A stretch of 64,000 nt of DNA from Silanimonas sp. (GTDB lineage Bacteria > Pseudomonadota > Gammaproteobacteria > Xanthomonadales > Xanthomonadaceae): NCBI GenBank assembly GCA_026005095.1, contig BPKK01000001.1, positions 62,001 to 126,000 of the forward strand. Reading direction: 5' to 3'. The position numbers and the translations under genes were made by a program. Shown here one piece after another: positions 21,644-30,666 of the stretch (its first letter is position 1; each line of letters begins with the position of its first letter). The notes under the pieces are model-generated. The model was not told the DNA's origin and did not search any database. It saw only the letters and a list, made by a program, of their open reading frames with translations.

Positions 21644-22415
21644 ATGCAACTCGATACCGTCCGCGCCGTCATCACCGGCGGCGCCTCCGGCCTCGGCTTC
21701 GCCGTGGCCCAGTACCTCGTGGCGAACGGTGGCCAGGTCGCCCTGTTCGACGTGAATGCCGAACGCGGCGCCGCGGCCGTGGCCGAACTCGGCCCCGGCA
21801 GAGGCGCACTTCTTCCGCACCGACGTGGCCGACGAGGGCGGCGTGGCCGCCAACATGCAGGCGGCCCGGGCGGCGATGGGGGGGCTGAACGCGGCGGTCA
21901 ACTGCGCCGGCGTCCTCGGCTCGGGCCGGGTGCTGGGGAAGGAAGGACCGATGCCGCTCGATACCTTCAGCCGCACGGTGATGGTGAACCTCGTCGGCAG
22001 CTTCAACGTGGCCAAGGCCGCCGCGGCGCTGATGCAGGAAAACAGCCCGGGCGAGGACGGCGAGCGCGGCGTCATCGTCAACACCGCCTCGGTGGCGGCC
22101 TTCGAGGGCCAGATCGGCCAGGCGGCCTACTCTGCCAGCAAGGGCGGTGTCATCGGCATGACCCTGCCGATGGCCCGCGAGTTCGCCCGCATCGGCGTGC
22201 GGGTGATGACCATCGCCCCAGGCGTGTTCCACACGCCGATGGTCGACGGTATGCCGGAGGCCGTATACCAGAGCCTCTGCGCCCAGGTGCCCTACCCCTC
22301 GCGCCTCGGCCGGCCCGAGGAGTTCGCGGAAACCGTGGGCTTCATCCTGCGCACCCGCTATCTCAATGGCGAGACCATCCGCATCGATGGCGCCATCCGC
22401 ATGCAGCCGAAGTAA
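21644..22415 (+). CDS. SDR family 3-hydroxyacyl-CoA dehydrogenase-like, interrupted by an apparent +1 frameshift near 21797-21802
   Basis: MQLDTVRAVITGGASGLGFAVAQYLVANGGQVALFDVNAERGAAAVAELGP in one frame; PAEAHFFRTDVADE..SVAAFEGQIGQAAYSASKGGVIGMTLPMAREFA in another. Confidence 0.88.
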
Positions 22416-22424
22416 GGACCTGCC

Positions 22425-22988
22425 ATGAAGGCTTCCGAGATCAAGAAAGGCAATGTCGTCGAGCACGCCAACGGCGTCTGGCAGGTGCGCGACATCGAGC
22501 GCAGCGCACCGCAGGGCCGCGGCGGCAACGTCACCTACCGCTTCACCCTGTATTCGGTGCCGGGCGGTACCAAGCTCGATCTCTCGCTGCGCGCCGAAGA
22601 CGAACTGAAGGAAGTGGAACTGGTGCGCCGCGCCGCCAGCTTCTCGTACAGGGACGGCGAGGCCTTCGTCTTCCTCGACGACGAGGACTTCACCCCCTAC
22701 ACCCTCGATCCCGAGGCCCTGGGCGATGCCGCCGGCTACATCACCGAGGGGCTGACCGGCTGCTACGTGCAGTTGATCGACGAGGCACCGGTGGCCCTGC
22801 AACTGCCGGCCACGGTGGCGCTGGAAGTGGTGGACACGCCGCCGGAGCTGAAGGGCGGCACCGCCACCAAACGGCCGAAACCGGCCCGCCTCAGCACCGG
22901 CATCGAGGTGATGGTGCCGGAGTACATTGGCAACGGCGAGAAGGTGCTGATCAACACTGCGACCGGCGAGTTCTCCGGCAGGGCGTGA
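22425..22988 (+). CDS. efpL: Elongation factor P-like protein EfpL/YeiP
   Basis: [54 protein letters not shown]; Arg at the loop tip where EF-P usually has Lys. Confidence 0.88.
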   Translation: MKASEIKKGNVVEHANGVWQVRDIERSAPQGRGGNVTYRFTLYSVPGGTKLDLSLRAEDELKEVELVRRAASFSYRDGEAFVFLDDEDFTPYTLDPEALGDAAGYITEGLTGCYVQLIDEAPVALQLPATVALEVVDTPPELKGGTATKRPKPARLSTGIEVMVPEYIGNGEKVLINTATGEFSGRA

Positions 22989-23065
22989 CCGCCGTTCGCG
23001 GCGGCGCATGACACATCACGTGTTTGGCGGACCGGAGCGGCGGCTGGCGGCCCGCCCGCGGGCGC

Positions 23066-23674
23066 TTACTTCCCGCGCAGCAACCGGTACCGCGCCGCCA
23101 TGCGCCGGATCGAAGGCTCGATGCCGGCATCCACGGCCAGCACGTCGATCTTCCACCAGGCGAAGGCCCGCGACTCAGCATTGATCCGCGGAGTCTCGCC
23201 GGCGGTGCAGCGCACGAGGTAACGCACGTCCCAGTGCCAGTGCTCCGGCTCGGCACCACGGGCCGGGATGGTATGGCGGTCGAGATCGAGGATGCCGCCT
23301 TCGACCACGAGGCCGGGAAGGCCGGTTTCCTCCCCGGCCTCGCGCAGCGCCACGGCGGCGAGGTCGGGCTCGCCGTCGGCATGCCCGCCGGGCTGCAGCC
23401 AGCGGCCCAGCTTGGCGTGGTGCAGCAGCAGGCAGCGCTCGCCGTCGGCGGAGACCACGAAGGCCGAGCCGGTGAAGTGCCCGGCGAGGTGACGCCGGGT
23501 GAAGCGTTCGATGCCGCCCCGTAGGAAGGCACGGTACTCGGTGGCGAGCGGATCGCCGTGGCGCCCATCATAGGCCGCAAGGGCGATATCGAGTTTGGCC
23601 AGCCGGGCAGCGATGCTCTCCCCGCCCTCGCAGGCGGCATCGTTCCGGGGCGGGGGCGAAGGCGGCAGGGGCAT
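23066..23674 (-). CDS. NUDIX hydrolase
   Basis: GGHADGEPDLAAVALREAGEETGL, Nudix box GX5EX7REXXEEXG-like. Confidence 0.88.
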   Translation of the reverse strand: MPLPPSPPPRNDAACEGGESIAARLAKLDIALAAYDGRHGDPLATEYRAFLRGGIERFTRRHLAGHFTGSAFVVSADGERCLLLHHAKLGRWLQPGGHADGEPDLAAVALREAGEETGLPGLVVEGGILDLDRHTIPARGAEPEHWHWDVRYLVRCTAGETPRINAESRAFAWWKIDVLAVDAGIEPSIRRMAARYRLLRGK

Positions 23675-23798
23675 GGCGGAACCGGCAGGCGTGCGGGGCG
23701 CCTACCCTAGCCGGATCCGGGCCGGCACAGGCAAGGGACTGCCGCCGGGGCGCTCACGCCGTCTACACTCGGGCCTTTCCCATGCCCCGCGAGGCCCC

Positions 23799-25289
23799 AT
23801 GCCCACCGACACGCCCCCGCCCGCCGGCGTCCGCGCCCCCTCGCTGCTGCAGGCCTTCCTGCCCCTGCTGGTCCTGGTGGCCCTGCTGGCCGGAGGAGTC
23901 GCCCTGTTCGGCGAGGATGCCGCCTACGGCGCCAACCAGGTCTCGCTGGTGCTCGCCGCCGCCGTGGCCGCCCTGGTGGGCTGGCGCAACGGGCTGGCCT
24001 GGCAGGACCTGCAGGATGCCATGGTGCACGGGGTGAGCATCGCCACCAGCGCAATCTTCATCCTGCTCGCCGTGGGTGCCCTGATCGGCACCTGGATCCT
24101 CGCCGGCATCGTGCCCACCCTGATCCACTACGGGCTGCTGCTGCTCGATCCTTCCTGGTTCTATCTCGCCGCCTGCCTGCTCTGCGCCGCCATCGCCATG
24201 TCGATCGGCAGTTCCTGGACCACGGCCGGCACGGTGGGGGTGGCCCTGATGGGCGTGGCCGGCGGCCTTGGCATGGACCCGGCGATCACCGCCGGAGCGA
24301 TCATTTCCGGCGCCTACTTCGGCGACAAGATGTCGCCGCTGTCCGATACCACCAATCTCGCCTCGGCGGCGGCGGGCAGCGAACTGTTCGCCCACATCCG
24401 CCACATGGTCTGGACCACCTTCCCCAGCTTCGGCCTCGCGCTCGCCGGCTTCGCCCTGCTCGGGGCCGGCGGCCAGGCCACAGGCGAGGCTGGCTTGGAG
24501 GCGGTGGGCGGGCTCTCGGCCGAGATGGCGAAGCACTTCCACCTCGGCCCGCACCTGCTGGTGCCGCTGCTGGTGGTGCTGGCGATGGCGGCGATGCGTA
24601 TTCCGGCCCTGCCCACCGTGCTGGCCGGCGCCCTGCTCGGCGGCGTCTTCGCCGTGGTGTTCCAACCCGAGGCGGTGAAGGCCTTCGCCGGCGAGGATGT
24701 ATCCGGCGGGATCGCCCTGCTCAAGGGTGCCTGGATGGCGATGTTCAACGGCTACAAGCTCGAGTCCGGCGTCGCCGCGGTGGATTCCCTGCTCAGCCGC
24801 GGCGGCATGTCGAGCATGCTCAACACCATCTGGCTGATCTTGAGCGCCATGGCCTTCGGTGCCCTGATGGAAAAGGCCGGGCTGCTGGAACGCCTGGTGC
24901 GCAGCGTGCTGGCCGCGGCCCGCAGTACGGGGTCGCTGATCGCCGCCACCCTGGTCACGGCCTTCGGCTCCAACGTGGTCACTGCCGACCAGTACATTTC
25001 CATCGCCCTGCCCGGCCGGCTCTACCGCGGCGAGTACGAAAAGCGCGGCCTTGCGCCGGTGAACCTCTCGCGTGCCCTCGAGGATGCCGGCACCCTCACC
25101 TCGCCGCTGGTGCCCTGGAACAGCTGCGGCGCCTACATGGCGGCCACGCTCGGTGTGGCCACCTGGAGCTACCTGCCCTACGCGCTGTTCAACCTGATCA
25201 ACCCGATCCTGGCGCTGCTGTTCGCCTTCGCCGGCATCAAGATCCTGCGCCTCGCCGCCGACCAGGTGCGCGAGGCCGGGCGCGTCTAG
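23799..25289 (+). CDS. nhaC: Na+/H+ antiporter NhaC family
   Basis: MSIGSSWTTAGTVGVALMGVA; ISGAYFGDKMSPLSDTTNLA; VTADQYISIALPGRLYRGEYEKRGL; SPLVPWNSCGAYMAATLGV. Confidence 0.93.
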   Translation: MPTDTPPPAGVRAPSLLQAFLPLLVLVALLAGGVALFGEDAAYGANQVSLVLAAAVAALVGWRNGLAWQDLQDAMVHGVSIATSAIFILLAVGALIGTWILAGIVPTLIHYGLLLLDPSWFYLAACLLCAAIAMSIGSSWTTAGTVGVALMGVAGGLGMDPAITAGAIISGAYFGDKMSPLSDTTNLASAAAGSELFAHIRHMVWTTFPSFGLALAGFALLGAGGQATGEAGLEAVGGLSAEMAKHFHLGPHLLVPLLVVLAMAAMRIPALPTVLAGALLGGVFAVVFQPEAVKAFAGEDVSGGIALLKGAWMAMFNGYKLESGVAAVDSLLSRGGMSSMLNTIWLILSAMAFGALMEKAGLLERLVRSVLAAARSTGSLIAATLVTAFGSNVVTADQYISIALPGRLYRGEYEKRGLAPVNLSRALEDAGTLTSPLVPWNSCGAYMAATLGVATWSYLPYALFNLINPILALLFAFAGIKILRLAADQVREAGRV

Positions 25290-25344
25290 TCTCAGCCTGC
25301 CAGCGGCCCCAGGCCTGCCAGCCCCCACAGGGCCGCTGCCCGTA

Positions 25345-26772
25345 TCAGGGTCCGTCCTCCGCCTCGTCCAGCCCGGGCTCGCCCAGCAGGCGCCGGCTGG
25401 TCTCGGCATCCAGGGCCTCGACCTTGCTCAGGTGGCGCTGGATGGCGCGGGTGCGCACCCCGGCGTTGTCGATGACATTCGCCGCCTCGTCGAGCTTCTT
25501 GCGGGTCTTGGCCAGCACATCGCCGAACTTGCCGAACTCGGTGCGCACGGCGCCGAGGATTTTCCATACATCCGAGCTGCGCTGCTGGATCGCCAGGGTG
25601 CGAAAGCCCATACGCAGCGAATTGAGCAGGGCGGCGAGGGTGGTGGGCCCGGTCAGGGTCACGCGGTACTCCCGCTGCAAGGCCTCGAACAGGCCCGGAC
25701 GGCGCAGCACCTCGGCATACAGCCCCTCGGTGGGCAGGAAGAGCACGGCGAAATCGGTGCTGTGCGGCGGCGCGACGTACTTCTCGGCGATCTTCTTCGC
25801 CTCGAGGCGGAGTCGCTGTTCCAGCGCCTGGCCGGCTGCGGCAGCGGCCTCGGCATCGGCGCGTTCCTGCGCCTCCAGAAGACGCTCGTAGTCCTCGCGC
25901 GGGAACTTGGCGTCGATCGGCAGCCAGACCGGCCCGCCCCCGTCGCCCGGCAGCTTCACCGCGAACTCCACCCGCTCGGCGCTGTCCGGCCGCACCGCCA
26001 CATTGGCCGCGTACTGCTCGGGGGTGAGCAGTTCGTCGAGGATGGTGGCGAGCTGCACCTCGCCGAACACGCCCCGCGATTTGACATTGCCGAGCACCCG
26101 CTTGAGGTCACCCACGCCATGGGCCAAAGAGCGCATCTCGCCGAGCCCCGCATGCACCTGCTCCAGCCGCTCGGAGACCAGCCGGAAGCTCTCGCCCAGC
26201 CGGGTCTCCAGCGTGGCATGCAGCTTCTCGTCCACCGTGGCACGCATCTGCTCGAGCTTGGCCTCGTTGCCCTGCTGCAGTTCGGCCAGGCGGCGTTCGA
26301 GGGTCTGGCGCACCTCGGCCATGCGCTGCTGCTGGTCCTGGGTGAAACGCGCCAGCGCCTGGTCCATGGCCTCACGCTGCCGCGCCCCCTCCTGGCCCAG
26401 CGACTGGGTCAGGGCATCGAAACTGCGGTCGAGGCGCTCCAGCGCCTGCCCGAGGCGCTGCTCGAAGCCATCGAAGCGGGCACCCAAACGCTGCTCGAAG
26501 CCATCGAGGCGGCGCCCCAGGGAATCGGTGAGTTCGGCCCGGCTGGCGCGCTGTTCCTCACGCAGGCCGCGCTCGGCCCGCTCCGAGCTCTCGGCAAGCC
26601 CGGTCACCCGGCCGGCCAGGGCTTCGAGCCGCTGCTCCACCCGACCGATGCCGGCCTCGAAACGGGAACCGAGCTCCGCCCATTCCCGCGCCCCCGCGCT
26701 GGCACGCCAGGCCAATACGCCACCGGCCAGCAGACCCAGAAGAAGCCCGACGATGCCCCATGCCCATTCCAT
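25345..26772 (-). CDS. rmuC: DNA recombination protein RmuC homolog
   Basis: N-terminal TM + coiled coil; GVFGEVQLATILDELLTPEQYAANV; LPIDAKFPREDYERLLEA; VLFLPTEGLYAEVLRRPGLFEALQREYRVTLTGPTTLAALLNSLRMGFRTLAIQ. Confidence 0.93.
   Translation of the reverse strand: MEWAWGIVGLLLGLLAGGVLAWRASAGAREWAELGSRFEAGIGRVEQRLEALAGRVTGLAESSERAERGLREEQRASRAELTDSLGRRLDGFEQRLGARFDGFEQRLGQALERLDRSFDALTQSLGQEGARQREAMDQALARFTQDQQQRMAEVRQTLERRLAELQQGNEAKLEQMRATVDEKLHATLETRLGESFRLVSERLEQVHAGLGEMRSLAHGVGDLKRVLGNVKSRGVFGEVQLATILDELLTPEQYAANVAVRPDSAERVEFAVKLPGDGGGPVWLPIDAKFPREDYERLLEAQERADAEAAAAAGQALEQRLRLEAKKIAEKYVAPPHSTDFAVLFLPTEGLYAEVLRRPGLFEALQREYRVTLTGPTTLAALLNSLRMGFRTLAIQQRSSDVWKILGAVRTEFGKFGDVLAKTRKKLDEAANVIDNAGVRTRAIQRHLSKVEALDAETSRRLLGEPGLDEAEDGP
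26458..26523 (-). repeat. 33-bp tandem duplication within the rmuC coiled coil
   Basis: ctgctcgaagccatcgaagcgggcacccaaacg followed by a near-identical ctgctcgaagccatcgaggcggcgccccaggg; protein RLDGFEQRLGARFDGFEQRLG. Confidence 0.75.
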
Positions 26773-26886
26773 GCCGCCGTATCGCCTCCACTCGCCGTCA
26801 TCGCCGCCCTCGCGGCAGGCGGGCATTGTGGCAGGCCGCCGTCTCGCCGGCCGAGACGGCGCGCGTAGCGGCGGGCCGGGGCGGGT

Positions 26887-27207
26887 TCAGGCCTTCTTCG
26901 CCCAGGCCGCGCACCAGCCCTTGGGCTCGACGCTGAAGCCCGGGAACAGGCTGCAGCCCTGGTTCGCCACCGTGTAGAACTGGCAGTTGGCACAGCTGCT
27001 GCCCGGCTTGAAGCTGGGGTGCCTGCTGCTGGCGGCATCGGGGGTGTAGGCCAGGGCCTTGGCCTGCGGGTGGTCGAGCGGCAGCTTCGGCAGGCCCTGG
27101 GCGGCGGCGGCCGGCACGGCGAGGCGGGCGAGGAAGGGCGCGGCGGTGGCCGTGGCGGCGATCGCGAGGAAACGGCGGCGGTCGGGATTGGCGGCGTGGC
27201 TGGACAT
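26887..27207 (-). CDS. High-potential iron-sulfur protein (HiPIP) with Tat signal
   Basis: DRRRFLAIAATATAAPFLA (twin-Arg); CANCQFYTVANQGCSLFPGFSVEPKGWCAAW. Confidence 0.92.
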   Translation of the reverse strand: MSSHAANPDRRRFLAIAATATAAPFLARLAVPAAAAQGLPKLPLDHPQAKALAYTPDAASSRHPSFKPGSSCANCQFYTVANQGCSLFPGFSVEPKGWCAAWAKKA

Positions 27208-27349
27208 GGCTCTCCCTCATGGCAGGGTTGGCAGGTGCCATGAGCCTACGCCAGTGGTCATTGCGCCGCCTTGACCCCGCGCAAAGCCGCAAGCGAATGG
27301 CTCGCATCCCGCATGGCCCGTTCATGCCGGCTTGCCTACACTTGCCGGC

Positions 27350-27985
27350 ATGGACGCCCTGCCCTACGACCCCCACCGCCTGGCCGATGCCGCCGGCAGC
27401 CTGATCACGAACTGCCGCGAGCTGGCGCAGCGGGGCCTGACCCCGGCCACCAGCAGCAATTTCTCGCTGCGACTCGATGAACGCCACTGTGCCATCACCG
27501 TCTCCGGCCGCGACAAGGGCCGGCTGGTGCAGGACGACATCATGGTGGTGGACTTCGACGGCCGCCCGGTGGGCACCGACAAGCGCCCCTCGGCCGAGAC
27601 CCTGCTGCACACCCAGCTCTATCGCCGCTTTCCCGAGGTGGGCTGCATCCTGCACACGCATTCGAAGGCCCAGACGGTCGCCTCGCGCCTGTTCGCGGCG
27701 CAAGGCCAGATCACCTTCGAGGGCTACGAGTTGCAGAAGGCCTTCCGTGGCAACGACACCCACGAGAGCACGGTGCGCCTGCCGGTGCTACCGAACTCGC
27801 AGGACATGCCTGCCCTGGCCGCACGGGTGGAGGCCGAACTCGACCGCGGCCCGCTCTGGGGCTACCTGATCGAGGGCCACGGCCTGTATGCCTGGGGCCG
27901 TGACATGGCCGAGGCACGCCGCCACCTCGAGGCCTTCGAATTCCTCCTCGACTGCGAACTCGACCTCCGGAGACTGCACGCATGA
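27350..27985 (+). CDS. mtnB: Methylthioribulose-1-phosphate dehydratase
   Basis: [68 protein letters not shown]. Confidence 0.92.
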   Translation: MDALPYDPHRLADAAGSLITNCRELAQRGLTPATSSNFSLRLDERHCAITVSGRDKGRLVQDDIMVVDFDGRPVGTDKRPSAETLLHTQLYRRFPEVGCILHTHSKAQTVASRLFAAQGQITFEGYELQKAFRGNDTHESTVRLPVLPNSQDMPALAARVEAELDRGPLWGYLIEGHGLYAWGRDMAEARRHLEAFEFLLDCELDLRRLHA

Positions 27986-28545
27986 GCCGCATCCGCATCT
28001 TCCAGGACGATGACCCGTCCACGCCGCTCGTCGAGGCCCACGAGCATGCCGCCATCGCCGCCGAGCTCGCCCGCATCGGCGTGCGCTTCGAGCGCTGGGA
28101 GGCGAACGCTCCGGTGGCCCCCGGCGCCTCGCAGGAGGCAGTCATCGCCGCCTACCGCGCCGACATCGACCGGCTGATGGCCGAGGGTGGCTACCAGGCG
28201 GTCGACGTGGTCAGCCTCACCCCCGACCACCCGCAGAAGGACGCGCTGCGCCAGAAATTCCTCGACGAGCACACCCACAGCGAGGACGAGGTGCGCTTCT
28301 TCGTCGCCGGTTCCGGCCTGTTCACCCTGCATGTCGGCAGCAAGGTCTACGAGGTGCTGTGCGAGGCCGGCGACCTGATCGGCGTGCCCGACGGCACTAC
28401 GCACTGGTTCGACATGGGGCCGGAGCCGTTCTTCGTCGCCATCCGCCTGTTCACCAACGTCGAGGGCTGGGTGGCGAACTTCACCGGCAGCGACATCGCC
28501 AAACGCTTCCCGCGCTACGAGCGCGGACAGGCGCTGCCCGCATGA
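27982..28545 (+). CDS. mtnD: Acireductone dioxygenase
   Basis: [42 protein letters not shown]. Confidence 0.95.
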   Translation: MSRIRIFQDDDPSTPLVEAHEHAAIAAELARIGVRFERWEANAPVAPGASQEAVIAAYRADIDRLMAEGGYQAVDVVSLTPDHPQKDALRQKFLDEHTHSEDEVRFFVAGSGLFTLHVGSKVYEVLCEAGDLIGVPDGTTHWFDMGPEPFFVAIRLFTNVEGWVANFTGSDIAKRFPRYERGQALPA

Positions 28546-29264
28546 GCATGCCGCAGCCGCCGACGGTGGTGCTCACCGACATCGAAGGCACCACCAGCAG
28601 CATCGCCTTCGTCAAGGACGTGCTCTTCCCCTATGCCCGGGCCAATCTGCCGGGCTTCGTGGAGGCACGGCGTGAGGAACCGGAGATCCGCCGCTGGCTG
28701 GACGCGGTGGCGCTGGAGATCGGCCAGGCCCACCGCGACGACCGCGACGAGGCCGCGGTGCAGCAGCTCTTGGCCTGGATCGACGAGGACCGCAAGCACA
28801 CCGCGCTCAAGGCCATCCAGGGCCAGCTCTGGCGCGAGGGCTACGCGCTCGGCGAGTACAAGGCCCACGTCTACCCGGACGCGGCCGAGGCGCTGAAGCG
28901 CTGGAAGGCCGCCGGCCACGAGCTCTACGTCTACTCCTCGGGCTCGGTGGAAGCGCAGAAACTGTTCTTCGCCCACAGCGATGCTGGCGATCTCACGCCC
29001 CTGTTCTCGGGGTATTTCGACACCGAGATCGGCCCCAAGCGCGACGTGGCGAGCTACCGCCACATCGCCGCCGACATCGGCGTGGCCCCCTCCCACCTTC
29101 TGTTCCTCTCCGATGTGGTGGAGGAACTGGACGCGGCCCGCGAGGCCGGGCTGCGCACCGTGCTGGTGGACCGCCCGCAGGACTACCCGGTGCCGCGCGA
29201 GTCTGCGGCCAACGGCCACCGGCGGGTACGCGACTTCTCGGCCATCGACCCGGACAGCGCTTGA
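28542..29264 (+). CDS. mtnC: Enolase-phosphatase E1
   Basis: [67 protein letters not shown] overlap with mtnD. Confidence 0.95.
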   Translation: MSMPQPPTVVLTDIEGTTSSIAFVKDVLFPYARANLPGFVEARREEPEIRRWLDAVALEIGQAHRDDRDEAAVQQLLAWIDEDRKHTALKAIQGQLWREGYALGEYKAHVYPDAAEALKRWKAAGHELYVYSSGSVEAQKLFFAHSDAGDLTPLFSGYFDTEIGPKRDVASYRHIAADIGVAPSHLLFLSDVVEELDAAREAGLRTVLVDRPQDYPVPRESAANGHRRVRDFSAIDPDSA

Positions 29265-29349
29265 CGGCTTTTCACCGGGGGAAGCTGGACCGCCGGGGGT
29301 GAGGGGCTAGACTTGTGACGCCCCTCGCACTTCAAGGACGACCTCCCCC

Positions 29350-30666
29350 ATGGCACGCCTCGTCTCCACCCTGCCCTTCCACAAATCGCCCCGCTGGATG
29401 GCGGCGGTGGAGACCGTGGCCGCGCGCCCGGCCCGATCTCCCGGGCGCTGGCGCCGGCTCTGGCAGCGTGCCGGCGTACCCGACCCTGGCCTGGTGCCGC
29501 GGCTGCTGCGCCGCGCCCGTTATGCCGATGCCGTGCTACTCAACGGCGGCGAACGCGCCGACCTGCTCTACCTTGGCCTTGCCGGGCTCTGCCCCTGGAT
29601 CCACGCCCCGCACCTGATCGTCGATGCCCACTGGCAGCCGGGCGCCAGCCGCCTGCACCGCCTTGCCCAGCGCCTGCCACTGCGCCTGGGCCGCCACCTG
29701 CTGGCCGAGGTGCAGCCGCATTCGCCGGAGGAGATCCCGCTCTACGAGCAGGTGTTCGGCCTGCCGCGGTCGGTGGTCCGCCCCCTGCCCTGGTCGACCT
29801 CGCTCACCGGCTACGAGATCCAGCGCCGCCCCGGCCCCGGGGAGGCCATCGTCACCGGCGGCCACAGCTACCGGGACTACGCCACCCTGATCGAGGCCGT
29901 GCGCGGGCAGCCCTGGGCCCTGCGCATCGGCCTGCCGCCCTCGCATGTCTCCTGCCAGGTGGCGGCCATGGCGGCCGGCATGGACAACGTCGAGATCGTG
30001 TCGGACTGGAGTTTCCAGGACTACTGGCAGGCCGTGGCCGACAGCCGGGTCTTCGCCATGCCGATCACCCCGGGTCTGCAGCGCTGCACCGCCGACCAGA
30101 CGATCTGCAATGCCATGGCGCTGGGCACCCTCGTGGTGGCCACCGACGCCATGTCGGCACGGCTCTACATCGAGCACGGCCGTACCGGCTTCCTCGTTCC
30201 CGAGGGTGATGTGGAGGGCTGGAGGCGCACGCTGGCGCATGTGTATGCCCTGCCCGAGGCTGAGGCGCAAGCGATCCGCGACGCCGCGCGCGAGGTGGCC
30301 AGCACCCGATTCAGCGAGGAGGCCAGGCTCGAGGAAACTCTGCGCCGGGCACGCCGCGCCGCCATCGAGTGGGCACCACGCCGCAGCGGTCCGGCCCGGC
30401 ACCGGCTCGAGGCCCTGCGCTGGGCGAAAGTGGGGCTGGTCGCCCTGCTGTCGGCCAAGATCAGCCTGCTTGCCTCTGCTGCTCTAAAGGCGCTAGGGCG
30501 CCGCTTCCTCGAGCCGATAGCGGGTCGTCCGCCGCAACTCGCCGCGCCAACGGTCGAAGACCCGTACCTCGATGACATGCTCGCCGGCCGGCAGCTCGGT
30601 GGGCAAGGTGCCGCGCCACAGATGCGGCGAGGGCGCAGCCTCCGGCGCCCGGTCGTAGGCCCGTAG
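29350..30666 (+). CDS. Glycosyltransferase (family 4-like); 3' end overlaps a convergent gene
   Basis: RCTADQTICNAMALGTLVVATDAMSARLYIEHGRTGFLVPEGDVEGWRRTL. Confidence 0.75.
   Translation: MARLVSTLPFHKSPRWMAAVETVAARPARSPGRWRRLWQRAGVPDPGLVPRLLRRARYADAVLLNGGERADLLYLGLAGLCPWIHAPHLIVDAHWQPGASRLHRLAQRLPLRLGRHLLAEVQPHSPEEIPLYEQVFGLPRSVVRPLPWSTSLTGYEIQRRPGPGEAIVTGGHSYRDYATLIEAVRGQPWALRIGLPPSHVSCQVAAMAAGMDNVEIVSDWSFQDYWQAVADSRVFAMPITPGLQRCTADQTICNAMALGTLVVATDAMSARLYIEHGRTGFLVPEGDVEGWRRTLAHVYALPEAEAQAIRDAAREVASTRFSEEARLEETLRRARRAAIEWAPRRSGPARHRLEALRWAKVGLVALLSAKISLLASAALKALGRRFLEPIAGRPPQLAAPTVEDPYLDDMLAGRQLGGQGAAPQMRRGRSLRRPVVGP

Noticed and set aside
25432-26868. 478-aa plus-strand ORF opposite rmuC
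   Set aside because: Shadow frame of the coiled-coil coding repeat
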